Source: Jiangella endophytica (GTDB lineage Bacteria > Actinomycetota > Actinomycetes > Jiangellales > Jiangellaceae). Taken from it: a DNA stretch of 52,589 nt. The notes below the pieces were generated by a model. The model was not told where the DNA came from. It saw only the letters and a list, made by a program, of their open reading frames with translations, and searched no databases. Position numbers and translations under genes: made by a program. Each line of letters opens with the position of its first letter. Position 1 is the first letter of the stretch. The DNA lies in the NCBI RefSeq assembly GCF_003427025.1, contig NZ_QVAI01000030.1:1-52589 (forward strand). Direction: 5' to 3'. Positions 1-7,692 of this stretch are shown here, in pieces.

Positions 1-755
1 TCGGCGCCGGCCACCCGCAGCTCGTTGACGGCGCGGAGCATGGTGTAGGCGTTGACCTGGTGGTCGGGGTCGCTGATGGTCATGATGATGCCCGGGCCGG
101 TGGCCGGAATGGTGCCGGCCAGCACGCCGGTGGTACGGGCCCGCTGCTCGGCCTGCTCGAGCGCGGCGGCCTCGGTGTCGGCGCCGCTGACGAGGTCGCG
201 GCGGTCGGACTCGAGCTCGCCGACGTGGTCGTCGAGGCGGTCGGCCTGACGGCGCAGGCCGTCGAGGATCTGCACGAGGTCGTCGCGCCGGGCGTTGGCC
301 AGCGCGTCGTCGTCGTCGGAGCGCACCTGCAGGACGGCACCGAACCCGAGCAGCGCGACCAGCAGGGCCACCAGCACCTGGCCGACGTCGGGCCGCTGCC
401 GGACGGCGTTCCAGAGCCGCTTGGTGCCCGACGGCGCGGCCGGCGTGAACCGTCCGCCGCCCGGGACGAACGGCTGCGGCGCCGCCGCGGGCTCCCCGGC
501 GGCCACGGGCTCGTCGCGCCCGTCCGGCGCCGTGGGCCGGGGCTCACCGCGCTCGCCCACCTCCGGCTCCACCGGAGCCGCGTCGGCGGCCTCCGCGGGC
601 TCGGACGGCGCCTCAGGCGCCTCAGGCGCCTCAGGCGGCGTCTCAGGTGGCTCCTGAGGGTCGTGACGGTGGTGCGCGTGCCGCGGCGCGCCGCCCGGCG
701 CGGCCGGGGACGTGACGCCGTCGGCGCCGGAGGGGTCGGTGGTGGAGTCAGGCAT
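1..755 (-). CDS. DUF881 family membrane-anchored protein (second copy), C-terminus outside window
   Basis: The minus-strand frame opens with ATG at 755 (MPDSTTDPSGADG) and stays open to the window edge, so the gene is cut after about 251 codons. Residues 1-105 are a long acidic, Pro/Glu-rich cytoplasmic tail with repeated PPEAPEAPEAP-like units. One transmembrane segment follows around residues 126-143 (VLVALLVALLGFGAVL), then a predicted coiled coil rich in Asp/Arg/Glu, then the family signature TGPGIIMTISDPDHQVNAY. These match the DUF881 family. The start overlaps the stop of the small basic protein gene by 8 nt, indicating an operon. In Mycobacterium the same order (DUF881, sbp, DUF881) lies next to pgsA2, gcvH and garA. 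Function is unknown; an envelope or division role is inferred only from family context. Confidence 0.85.
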   Translation of the reverse strand, partial: MPDSTTDPSGADGVTSPAAPGGAPRHAHHRHDPQEPPETPPEAPEAPEAPSEPAEAADAAPVEPEVGERGEPRPTAPDGRDEPVAAGEPAAAPQPFVPGGGRFTPAAPSGTKRLWNAVRQRPDVGQVLVALLVALLGFGAVLQVRSDDDDALANARRDDLVQILDGLRRQADRLDDHVGELESDRRDLVSGADTEAAALEQAEQRARTTGVLAGTIPATGPGIIMTISDPDHQVNAYTMLRAVNELRVAGA

Positions 756-1080
756 GGAAGATGTGCCGCCTGATCGTCGCGACGTTGGTGAAGATGCGGA
801 TGCCCAGCACGACGATCACCGCCGTCGACAGCTGCGAGCCGACGCCGAGCTGGTCGCCGAGGAACACGATGAACGCGGCGATCAGCACGTTGGCGATGAA
901 CGACACCACGAACACCTTGTCGTTGAAGATGCCCTCGATGACCGCCCGGATGCCGCCGAACACCGCGTCGAGCGCGGCGACGATGGCGATGGGCAGGTAC
1001 GGCTGCAACTCCAGCGGCACGGAGACGTCGAAGTAGAGGCCGGCCAGGATGCCGACCAGGAGCCCGGCGAGTGGGATCAC
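748..1080 (-). CDS. sbp: Small basic family protein (DUF1290)
   Basis: A 110-aa, very hydrophobic protein starting at GTG 1080 (VIPLAGLLVGILAGLYFDVSV). Three membrane segments are visible, at about residues 2-18, 28-45 and 60-80. The family block PIAIVAALDAVFGGIRAV and the C-terminal GIRIFTNVATIRRHIF are diagnostic of the small basic protein / DUF1290 family, which is known next to division or DUF881 genes in Firmicutes and Actinobacteria. The GTG start overlaps the stop of the upstream DUF881 gene (GTGA), and its own stop overlaps the next start, so the three genes are translationally coupled. The molecular function is not established. Confidence 0.9.
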   Translation of the reverse strand: MIPLAGLLVGILAGLYFDVSVPLELQPYLPIAIVAALDAVFGGIRAVIEGIFNDKVFVVSFIANVLIAAFIVFLGDQLGVGSQLSTAVIVVLGIRIFTNVATIRRHIFHA

Positions 1081-1937
1081 GGAGCGCCCTCCCCCGGGAT
1101 CGCGATGGTCAGGGGCGTGTTGCCGGCCGGCAGCGTCAGCGACTCGTCGGAGTCGACGTCGTACCGGATGCCGCTCTTGGAGGCGACCTCGCGCAGCCAC
1201 ACCCCACCGCTGCCGTCACCGAAGTCGCGCGCCAGCGAGCGCGGGTCGCCGATGGCGGAGACCTCGTACGGCGCGTTCATGGGCCGGTAGTTGATCTGGA
1301 TGACGTCCTGTGCGGAGCGGATGGCGGTGAGCGGGGTGATGCGCTGGCCGTTGATGGCGACGGCCTCGGCACCGGCGGCCCAGAGTCCGTTGACCACCTG
1401 GCGCAGGTCGAGGTCGAGGACGCGATCGGTACCGTTCTCGGCGCTCTGCTCTTCGGCGTTGTCGACCGTGACCACCACCCCTGGTCCCGTCACGGCGATC
1501 GCGCCCGTTGTCGCCTGCAAGCTCTCGACTTCCTCCCGCGTCTGCTGCCCGGCCGCGGAGTTCTGCAGGAGGTCGCTCTCCAGCCGCCCGATCTCGGACT
1601 CCAGGGAGCTGACCTCGTCCTGGAGCCTGCTGACGCGCGCGTCCTCGTTGTGGATCTGCTCGATGAGCCCCTGCCGCTCCGAAGAGACAACACTAGCGGT
1701 GTTGCGGACCTGCAACACCGACATGGTCAGCAACAGCCCGAGCGCGACCAGCCCGATCGCCAGCGCGGGCGACCGCCAGGTGCGCTTCGACGTCGGCCGT
1801 TCGCCCGCGGCCCGGCTGCGCGCCGCGGCCTCTTCGTAGCCGGGGTCGAGCGGCTTGGCGAACAGGTCGTTGAGCAGCGACATCGACTCGTCCGGCCGCC
1901 GCAGCGGACGGACGCGGGAAGCCTGCCCTGTCACCAC
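1077..1937 (-). CDS. DUF881 family membrane-anchored coiled-coil protein (first copy)
   Basis: 286 aa from GTG 1937. The N-terminal RRPDESMSLLNDLFAKPLDPGYEEAA block, then a single transmembrane helix at about residues 55-75, then a coiled coil (about 80-130, heptad-like QDEVSSLESEIGRLESDLLQ), then the DUF881 core with TGPGVVVTVDNA and DLRQVVNGLWAAGAEAVAINGQR. An internal ATG (residue 19, MSLLNDLF) is an alternative start, but the preceding RRPDES is family-like so the longer form is preferred. The 3' end overlaps sbp by 4 nt. Likely an inside-in, outside-out envelope protein; role unknown. Confidence 0.88.
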   Translation of the reverse strand: MVTGQASRVRPLRRPDESMSLLNDLFAKPLDPGYEEAAARSRAAGERPTSKRTWRSPALAIGLVALGLLLTMSVLQVRNTASVVSSERQGLIEQIHNEDARVSRLQDEVSSLESEIGRLESDLLQNSAAGQQTREEVESLQATTGAIAVTGPGVVVTVDNAEEQSAENGTDRVLDLDLRQVVNGLWAAGAEAVAINGQRITPLTAIRSAQDVIQINYRPMNAPYEVSAIGDPRSLARDFGDGSGGVWLREVASKSGIRYDVDSDESLTLPAGNTPLTIAIPGEGAP

Positions 1938-1993
1938 GGTCCTATGCTCGCACGCACGTCACGGCGTTCCGTACCGACATCCGCGTCGAGCAC

Positions 1994-2596
1994 TCAGGAA
2001 TTCCGGCCCGCGGCCAGGGCGGTGGCGAGCACCTTGCGGGTCTGCTCGGTGTAGAGGACCGCCGCCCACCAGTACAGCGCCACGCCCCAGATGACGAACG
2101 CCCAGCCGAACACCCGGGCCAGCATGGGGATGGTGCCGTCGCCGTCGCCCCACAGCAGCAGCGGGAACGCGTAGAGCAGGCAGGCCGTGGCGGACTTGCC
2201 GAGGAAGTGGACGGGCAGGCCGGTGATGCCGCGGCGGGCGCGCAGCAGCGCGACGATGCCGGCCATGTACACGTCGCGGGCGACCAGCAGGACCGCGAAC
2301 CAGAGCGGGATGATGTCGCGCAGCGTCAACGCGACGATGGTGGTGAGGATGTAGAGCCGGTCGGCGAGCGGGTCGAGCAGCTGCCCGACCCGGCTGATCT
2401 GGTTCCAGCGGCGCGCCAGATAGCCGTCGAGGTAGTCGGTGAACCCCGAGACCGCGAGCAGGATGATCGCGAGGGTGTCGGCCTCTTCGACCAGCACCAG
2501 CCAGAGGAACACCGGCACACCCAGCAGCCGCAGGAACGACAGGATGTTCGGAATCGTGAACACCCGGTCGGTCTGCACCGCCGTTTCCTGCGCCAT
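1994..2596 (-). CDS. pgsA2: CDP-alcohol phosphatidyltransferase (PgsA2 / cardiolipin synthase-like)
   Basis: 200 aa from ATG 2596 (MAQETAVQTDRVFTIPN). It carries the CDP-alcohol phosphatidyltransferase signature, with a D-x2-D-G-x2-A-R-x8-G-x3-D-x3-D pattern in DYLDGYLARR followed by GQLLDPLADR at about residues 55-85. At least five hydrophobic segments place it in the cytoplasmic membrane. The family condenses a CDP-diacylglycerol with an alcohol such as glycerol-3-phosphate or phosphatidylglycerol. Position immediately upstream of DUF881-sbp-DUF881 mirrors Rv1822 (pgsA2). The exact acceptor (PG-phosphate versus cardiolipin) cannot be told from the sequence. It is the first gene of the minus-strand block and diverges from marR. 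Confidence 0.88.
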   Translation of the reverse strand: MAQETAVQTDRVFTIPNILSFLRLLGVPVFLWLVLVEEADTLAIILLAVSGFTDYLDGYLARRWNQISRVGQLLDPLADRLYILTTIVALTLRDIIPLWFAVLLVARDVYMAGIVALLRARRGITGLPVHFLGKSATACLLYAFPLLLWGDGDGTIPMLARVFGWAFVIWGVALYWWAAVLYTEQTRKVLATALAAGRNS

Positions 2597-2794
2597 CGCG
2601 GCCCGCCCCTCCCCCGTACGTCGTGTTGCCGCCCCCAGCGTACGCGTCACGATCCGGCGGGGTCGTACGTCTTGGTGGTGTGGCGACCAGGAGACCGGGA
2701 CGGAAAATGCGATGCGCGACCACCTGTTCCGCGGTCATGCTTGCGGGCGTGGACGGGGACCGGGGGCAGCACGGGCGTGATCACTCTCACACCC

Positions 2795-2825
2795 GCAATG
2801 GTTGCACGTGCGTTAGCATTCTCGG
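2795..2825 (+). promoter_or_regulatory. Probable marR promoter/operator
   Basis: The 30 bases before the GTG start contain the 8-bp palindrome GCACGTGC (2804-2811) inside a larger imperfect dyad (AATG..CATT, 2797-2819) and a -10-like TAGCAT (2814-2819) only a few bases before the start codon. This suggests a leaderless or near-leaderless transcript autoregulated by MarR. No binding data; inferred from symmetry. Confidence 0.35.
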
Positions 2826-3290
2826 GTGCCCGACTCCGAGCTCGAGCTCGTCACCGCCCTGGAGGCGTTCCTCCGTCAGCTGTCGTGCACCAAGGCAGAC
2901 TCCGACCTGCGGTCCATGGTCGAGCTGGATCTCTCCATCTCGCAGTTCCGCTGCCTCATCCTGCTCCGCCAGCACACGGAGGCGCTGCCCATCAACGAGC
3001 TGGCCGACCGGCTCGACCTCACCCTGGCCACCGCCGGGCGCAACGTCGACCGCCTGGTCGCGCACGGCCTGGTCGAACGGCGTGAGGACCCGCAGGACCG
3101 CCGCGTCCGGCTGGTCTCGCTGTCCGACGCCGGCCGGACGATCATGACCGAGATCGACGAGGCCCGGCACAACGCCGTACGGACCTTCGCCCGGTCCCTG
3201 GACCCGACGGACCGGGATCGGCTGACCGCCGCGCTCGCTCCGATCGTCGAACCATCCGCACCATCTCGCCTGGAGGAACAACTCTCATGA
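2826..3290 (+). CDS. MarR family transcriptional regulator
   Basis: 154 aa from GTG 2826. The winged-helix DNA-binding domain lies at about residues 40-110, with the recognition helix around LADRLDLTLATAGRNVDRLVAHGLVERREDPQDRRVRLVSLSDAGR; the DxRxxxxxLT-type wing is seen as DRRVRLVSLSDAG. Flanking helices would form the dimer interface. Its stop overlaps the ATG of the downstream DHA2 exporter (ATGA), the classical arrangement of a ligand-released repressor with the pump it controls. The substrate is unknown. Confidence 0.9.
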   Translation: MPDSELELVTALEAFLRQLSCTKADSDLRSMVELDLSISQFRCLILLRQHTEALPINELADRLDLTLATAGRNVDRLVAHGLVERREDPQDRRVRLVSLSDAGRTIMTEIDEARHNAVRTFARSLDPTDRDRLTAALAPIVEPSAPSRLEEQLS

Positions 3291-4846
3291 GTGCACCGGC
3301 CGGACCCCCCGACACCGGGTCCGACGACAAGCTCGATCGCGGCGTCCTGAAGGTCGCCGGGGTGGTGGTGCTCGGCGCCATCATGTCGATCCTCGACATC
3401 ACGGTCGTCAGCGTCGCGCTGCCGACCTTCCAGTCCGAGTTCAACGCCTCCGTCGCCACCGTCGCGTGGACGATGACGGCGTACACGCTGGCGCTGGCCG
3501 CGGTCATCCCGATCACCGGCTGGGCGGCGGACCGCTTCGGCACCAAGCGGCTCTACCTGACGTCGCTCGTGCTGTTCGTGCTGGGCTCGGTGCTGTGCGC
3601 CTTCGCCTGGGACATCGGCCCGCTCATCGGCGCCCGCGTGCTGCAGGGTCTCGGCGGCGGCATGCTGATGCCGCTGGGCATGACGATCATGACCCGCGCC
3701 GCCGGTCCGGATCGCATCGGCCGCGTCATGGCCGTCCTGGGCATCCCGATGCTGCTCGGCCCCATCGGCGGCCCGATCCTGGGCGGCTGGCTCATCGACG
3801 TCGCGTCCTGGCACTGGATCTTCCTGATCAACCTGCCGCTCGGCATCGTCGCCTTCATCGCCGCGTTCCGCGTGCTGCCGAAGGACCAGCCGCAGCCGTC
3901 GGAGAGCTTCGACTTCGTCGGCATGGCGCTGCTCTCGCCCGGCCTGGCGCTGTTCCTCTACGGCGTCTCGTCCATCCCGGAGCACGGCACCGTGCGGGCC
4001 ACCGAGGTGCTGGCGCCGGCCATCATCGGCCTGGTCCTCGTGGCCGCGTTCGTCTTCCACGCGCTGCGCAAGGACCACCCGCTGATCGACCTGCACCTGT
4101 TCCTCAACCGGCACCTCACCATCGCCGTCGTCACGATGTCGCTGTTCATCGTCGCGTTCATGGGTGCCGGGCTGCTGTTCCCGAGCTACTTCCTGCAGGT
4201 CCGCGGCGAGAGCACGCTCATGGCCGGCGTACTGCTGGCCCCGCAGGGCATCGGCGCCATGGTCACCATGCCGATCGCCGGCCGGCTCACCGACAAGACC
4301 GGCCCCGGCAAGCTGGTGCTCGGCGGCATCGTGCTCATCGCCATCGGTATGGGGACGTTCACCCAGCTCGAGGCCGACACGTCGTACGCGCTGCTGCTGG
4401 GCTCGCTGTTCGTCATGGGCCTCGGCATGGGCATGACGATGATGCCGATCATGAGCGCGGCGCTGGCCAGCCTCACCCACGGCGAGGTGGCCCGCGGGTC
4501 GACGCTGATGAACATCGTCCAGCAGACCGGCGGCTCCATCGGTACCGCCGTCATGTCGGTCATCCTGACCAACCACATCCTCAACAACCAGGCCGCCACG
4601 GCGTATTACGGCGCCGTGCAGGCCGGCGCCACCGACCAACTGCCGCCGGACCTCCTCCAGGCCGGCCAGAACGCACTGGCCGAGGCGTTCGGCAACACCT
4701 ACCTGGTGGCGATCGTGCTCGTGGTGCTCTGCATCATCCCGGCGCTCTTCCTGCCGCGGTCGAAGCAGGAGCTGCGCACCGACCCCCGCGAGGAGGGTGA
4801 AGGCGAGGACGACGCCAGCCAGGCGCCGCCGGTCGTCCTGCACTGA
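3287..4846 (+). CDS. DHA2 (EmrB/QacA) family MFS drug exporter
   Basis: 519 aa, 14 predicted transmembrane segments, proton antiporter of the drug:H+ DHA2 family. Visible signatures: motif D1-like LDITVVSVALPTF near residue 33, motif A GWAADRFGTKRLY at about 72-84, the RVLQGLGGGMLMPLGMTI block, and antiporter motif C GPIGGPILGGWLID at about 160-173. The C-terminal tail after the last helix is acidic (EEGEGEDDASQAPP). The start ATG overlaps the marR stop by 4 nt, so it is cotranscribed and coupled. Substrates cannot be predicted. Confidence 0.93.
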   Translation: MSAPAGPPDTGSDDKLDRGVLKVAGVVVLGAIMSILDITVVSVALPTFQSEFNASVATVAWTMTAYTLALAAVIPITGWAADRFGTKRLYLTSLVLFVLGSVLCAFAWDIGPLIGARVLQGLGGGMLMPLGMTIMTRAAGPDRIGRVMAVLGIPMLLGPIGGPILGGWLIDVASWHWIFLINLPLGIVAFIAAFRVLPKDQPQPSESFDFVGMALLSPGLALFLYGVSSIPEHGTVRATEVLAPAIIGLVLVAAFVFHALRKDHPLIDLHLFLNRHLTIAVVTMSLFIVAFMGAGLLFPSYFLQVRGESTLMAGVLLAPQGIGAMVTMPIAGRLTDKTGPGKLVLGGIVLIAIGMGTFTQLEADTSYALLLGSLFVMGLGMGMTMMPIMSAALASLTHGEVARGSTLMNIVQQTGGSIGTAVMSVILTNHILNNQAATAYYGAVQAGATDQLPPDLLQAGQNALAEAFGNTYLVAIVLVVLCIIPALFLPRSKQELRTDPREEGEGEDDASQAPPVVLH

Positions 4847-4874
4847 CCGGTCCCGCCCCTTCTCACGCCCGGCC

Positions 4875-4928
4875 CATGATCATCAATGATCCGACCCCTT
4901 ATGGGTGGTTGGATCATTGATGATCATG
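4875..4928. terminator. Long perfect hairpin terminator after the exporter gene
   Basis: CATGATCATCAATGATCC (4875-4892) is the exact reverse complement of 4911-4928. The 18-nt loop region (4893-4910) itself contains an ACCC/GGGT pairing. The arms are AT-rich relative to the surrounding sequence. There is no U-tract; this is an I-shaped terminator of the kind common in Actinobacteria. It separates the marR-exporter operon from the VOC gene. Confidence 0.7.
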
Positions 4929-5034
4929 GAAGGCCGGAGTCGCCGGCCGCTCCCCTGCGCGACGCGGGTCTAGTGTCGAACTCGGGACGGGTCCCGTCCG
5001 GGGGCCCGGACGTTCTCCGACGAGGAGGTCGGTC

Positions 5035-5457
5035 ATGAGCACGCGCCTCAACCCCTACATCGGGTTCCGCGACAACGCCCGGCAGGCGATGGAGTTCTAC
5101 CAGTCGGTCTTCGGCGGAGATCTCCAGCTCAGCACGTTCGCCGACTTCGGCGCCAGCGAGGACCCGGCCGAGGCGGGCAAGATCATGCACGGCCAGCTGG
5201 AGGCCGAGAACGGCCTGGTCCTGATGGCCGCCGACACCCCGAACGAGATGGAGTACACGCCCGGCGGCAGCGTCTCGATCTCACTCAGCGGCGACGACGA
5301 GCCCACGCTGCGCGGCTACTGGGAGCAGCTGTCCGGCGGCGGCACCGTGACCGTCCCGTTGGAGAAGGCGCCCTGGGGCGACGCCTTCGGCATGTGCGTC
5401 GACCAGTTCGGCGTCGCCTGGCTGGTCAACATCACCGGCGAGCCGCCGCCGGGGTAG
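5035..5457 (+). CDS. VOC family protein (PhnB-like)
   Basis: 140 aa, a single glyoxalase/bleomycin-resistance type domain of the PhnB subgroup: N-terminal LNPYIGFRDNARQAMEFYQSVFGGDLQL, central GKIMHGQLEAENGLVLMAAD, and the C-terminal WGDAFGMCVDQFGVAWLVNI. PhnB-like proteins are metal-binding in structure but usually of unknown activity. GAGGAGG before the ATG gives a strong ribosome site. Monocistronic, preceded by the long hairpin at 4875-4928. Confidence 0.88.
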   Translation: MSTRLNPYIGFRDNARQAMEFYQSVFGGDLQLSTFADFGASEDPAEAGKIMHGQLEAENGLVLMAADTPNEMEYTPGGSVSISLSGDDEPTLRGYWEQLSGGGTVTVPLEKAPWGDAFGMCVDQFGVAWLVNITGEPPPG

Positions 5458-5618
5458 GCGGCTCCGCCCGATAGGCCTCGGCCAGGCGCCGCGGCCGAGC
5501 CCGAACGCGGTCGTCATCGGCTGACACGGTCATGCACGGCCGGCCCATGCGATCCGCACGGCCGGGAGGTGACAGCGTGCATCTACGACCGTGCGCCGTA
5601 CGGGCCGAGGCTGCGGGT

Positions 5619-6029
5619 ATGACAGTCGCACACGCCACCCACCACCACGGACGACGCGCGTTCGTCCGTCACTACCTCGAGATGCTGGCGGCCATGGTCG
5701 CCGGGATGATGGCCGGTCCGCTGCTGCGTTCAGCCGCCGGGCTGGAGCCGTCCGCCGGCGCGGGCGCCGTGCTGATGGCCGTCGACATGTCGGTCGCGAT
5801 GGTCGTCTGGATGCGGATCCGCGGCCACGGCTGGCCGGCGTCGCTGGAGATGGCCGCCGTCATGGTCGCGCCGGTCGCCGTTCTGGCGCCGTTGCACTGG
5901 CTGGGCCTCTTCGGCGCGGACGTCCTGCTGATCGCCGAGCACGTCGTCATGCTGCCGCTCATGTGGCTGGCGATGCTGCGCCGGCCCGCCGAGTACGGCC
6001 GCTGGTCGCAGGACCGGCCGACTTCGTGA
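5619..6029 (+). CDS. Small polytopic membrane protein of unknown function
   Basis: 136 aa from ATG 5619 (MTVAHATHHHGRRAFVRHYLEML). Four hydrophobic segments are visible (about 24-42, 52-70, 80-98 and 104-124), rich in Met (MVAGMMAG, MAVDMSVAMVVWM). A His-rich N-terminus (HATHHHGRR) could bind metal, but this is speculation. An earlier in-frame GTG (5577) or ATG (5532) would lengthen the N-terminus. I do not recognise a characterised family. Confidence 0.65.
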   Translation: MTVAHATHHHGRRAFVRHYLEMLAAMVAGMMAGPLLRSAAGLEPSAGAGAVLMAVDMSVAMVVWMRIRGHGWPASLEMAAVMVAPVAVLAPLHWLGLFGADVLLIAEHVVMLPLMWLAMLRRPAEYGRWSQDRPTS

Positions 6030-6102
6030 TCGCCGCCCGGATGGTGCTCCATCTCCAGGCATCCTGGGGTAAGACTTGTGCTGACGAGCCGCTGGAGGTC
6101 AC

Positions 6103-7581
6103 ATGGGCGAGGACGTCGGCCGGCAGGAGTTCACCCGGGCGGACCGCACGAAGTACCGCGCCAAGGTCCACCGGTGTCTCGACGCCTTCGAGCGCATGCT
6201 CCGCGAGTCGCAGTTCGAGTTCGACCGGCCGCTGACCGGGCTGGAGATCGAGCTGAACCTCGTCGACGACCAGTACGACCCGGCCATGCGCAACGCCGAG
6301 GCGCTGGCGGCCATCGCCGACCCCGCCTTCCAGACCGAGCTGGGCCAGTGGAACCTGGAGATCAACCTCGCCCCTCGCGAGCTCGACGGCCCCGGCGTGA
6401 CGGAGTTCGAGGAGGACGTCCGCGCCAGCCTCAACGCCGCCGAGCAGAAGGCCGGCGCCATCGGCACGCACCTGACCATGATCGGGACCCTGCCGACGCT
6501 GCGGCTGGACCACCTGACCGGACACGCACTGTCGGTGAACCCGCGCTACGAGCTGCTCAACGAGCAGATCCTGGCCGCCCGCGGCGAGGACCTGCACCTG
6601 GCCATCGACGGCGCCGAACGGCTGCGGGTCTCGTGCGACACCATCGTCCCGGAGGCGGCCTGCACCAGCACCCAGTTCCACCTGCAGGTCAGTCCCGAGC
6701 AGTTCCCCGCCGTCTGGAACGCCGCCCAGGCGATCGCCGGCGTGCAGATCGCCGTCGGCGCGAACTCGCCGTTCCTGCTCGGCAAGCAGCTGTGGGCCGA
6801 GACCCGCATCGCGCTGTTCGAGCAGGCCACCGACACCCGCAGCGAGGAGCTCAAGGCGCAGGGCGTGCGGCCGCGGGTGTGGTTCGGCGAACGGTGGATC
6901 ACCTCGATCTTCGACCTGTTCGAGGAGAACGTGCGCTACTTCCCCGCGCTGCTGCCGATCGTCGTCGACGAGGACCCGATCGCGGTGCTGGACCATGGCG
7001 ACACCCCGGAGCTGACCGAGCTGCGGCTGCACAACGGCACCGTCTACCGCTGGAACCGGCCGGTGTACGACGTGGTCCGCGACCGCGCGCACCTGCGGGT
7101 CGAGAACCGCGTGCTGCCGGCCGGGCCGACGGTCGCCGACACGCTCGCGAACGGCGCGTTCTACTACGGCCTGGTGCGGAAGCTGTCCGAGGAGGACCGG
7201 CCGGTGTGGACGCAGATGTCGTTCAGCGCCGCGGAGGAGAACTTCCACGCCTGCGCCCGTGAGGGCCTCGACGCCCAGGTGTACTGGCCGGGGCTGGGGC
7301 ACGTCCCGGTCGCCGAGCTGGTGCTGCGGCGGCTGCTCCCACTGGCCTACGACGGCCTGCGTTCGTGGGGTGTCGGCATCAAGGAGCAGGAGCGGCTGCT
7401 CGGCATCGTCGAGCGGCGCTGCGCCGAGCACCGCAACGGCGCCGACTGGCAGGTCGCCGCGTTCCACCGCCGGTTCGACCGCACCTCCGCCGAGCGCCAC
7501 GACGCGCTGCGCGGCATGCTGCGCTCGTACATCGAGCACATGCACAGCAACGAGCCGGTCCACACCTGGCCCGTCGACTGA
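6103..7581 (+). CDS. GCS2-family glutamate-cysteine ligase-like carboxylate-amine ligase
   Basis: 492 aa from ATG 6103, with GGAGG five bases upstream. N-terminal GLEIELNLVDDQYDPAM and LGQWNLEINLAPREL match the substrate-binding strands of the glutamate-cysteine ligase type 2 fold; TSTQFHLQVSPEQFPAVWNAAQ and GANSPFLLGKQLWAETRI follow at about 187-240. The family ligates amines to the gamma- or alpha-carboxyl of glutamate using ATP. No ergothioneine or mycothiol genes are adjacent, so the substrate is unknown. The gene appears monocistronic. Confidence 0.8.
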   Translation: MGEDVGRQEFTRADRTKYRAKVHRCLDAFERMLRESQFEFDRPLTGLEIELNLVDDQYDPAMRNAEALAAIADPAFQTELGQWNLEINLAPRELDGPGVTEFEEDVRASLNAAEQKAGAIGTHLTMIGTLPTLRLDHLTGHALSVNPRYELLNEQILAARGEDLHLAIDGAERLRVSCDTIVPEAACTSTQFHLQVSPEQFPAVWNAAQAIAGVQIAVGANSPFLLGKQLWAETRIALFEQATDTRSEELKAQGVRPRVWFGERWITSIFDLFEENVRYFPALLPIVVDEDPIAVLDHGDTPELTELRLHNGTVYRWNRPVYDVVRDRAHLRVENRVLPAGPTVADTLANGAFYYGLVRKLSEEDRPVWTQMSFSAAEENFHACAREGLDAQVYWPGLGHVPVAELVLRRLLPLAYDGLRSWGVGIKEQERLLGIVERRCAEHRNGADWQVAAFHRRFDRTSAERHDALRGMLRSYIEHMHSNEPVHTWPVD

Positions 7582-7692
7582 GCCTTCGCCGCACCGCGCG
7601 CCGTCGTTCCCGGATCGTTCATCGCCCATTCAATGCCCCACTCAAAACTATGCGGGTTAGTACTGCCGTCATGAGTAGAGAGAGGGCATCCC

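Noticed and set aside
2876..4843. 655-codon minus-strand open frame opposite the MarR and DHA2 genes
   Set aside because: Composition is Asp/Arg/His/Gln-rich repeats typical of the antisense of a high-GC gene, and it overlaps two confidently identified genes.
5959..7629. 556-codon minus-strand frame opposite the GCS2 gene
   Set aside because: Antisense shadow of a well-supported gene; no domain signature.
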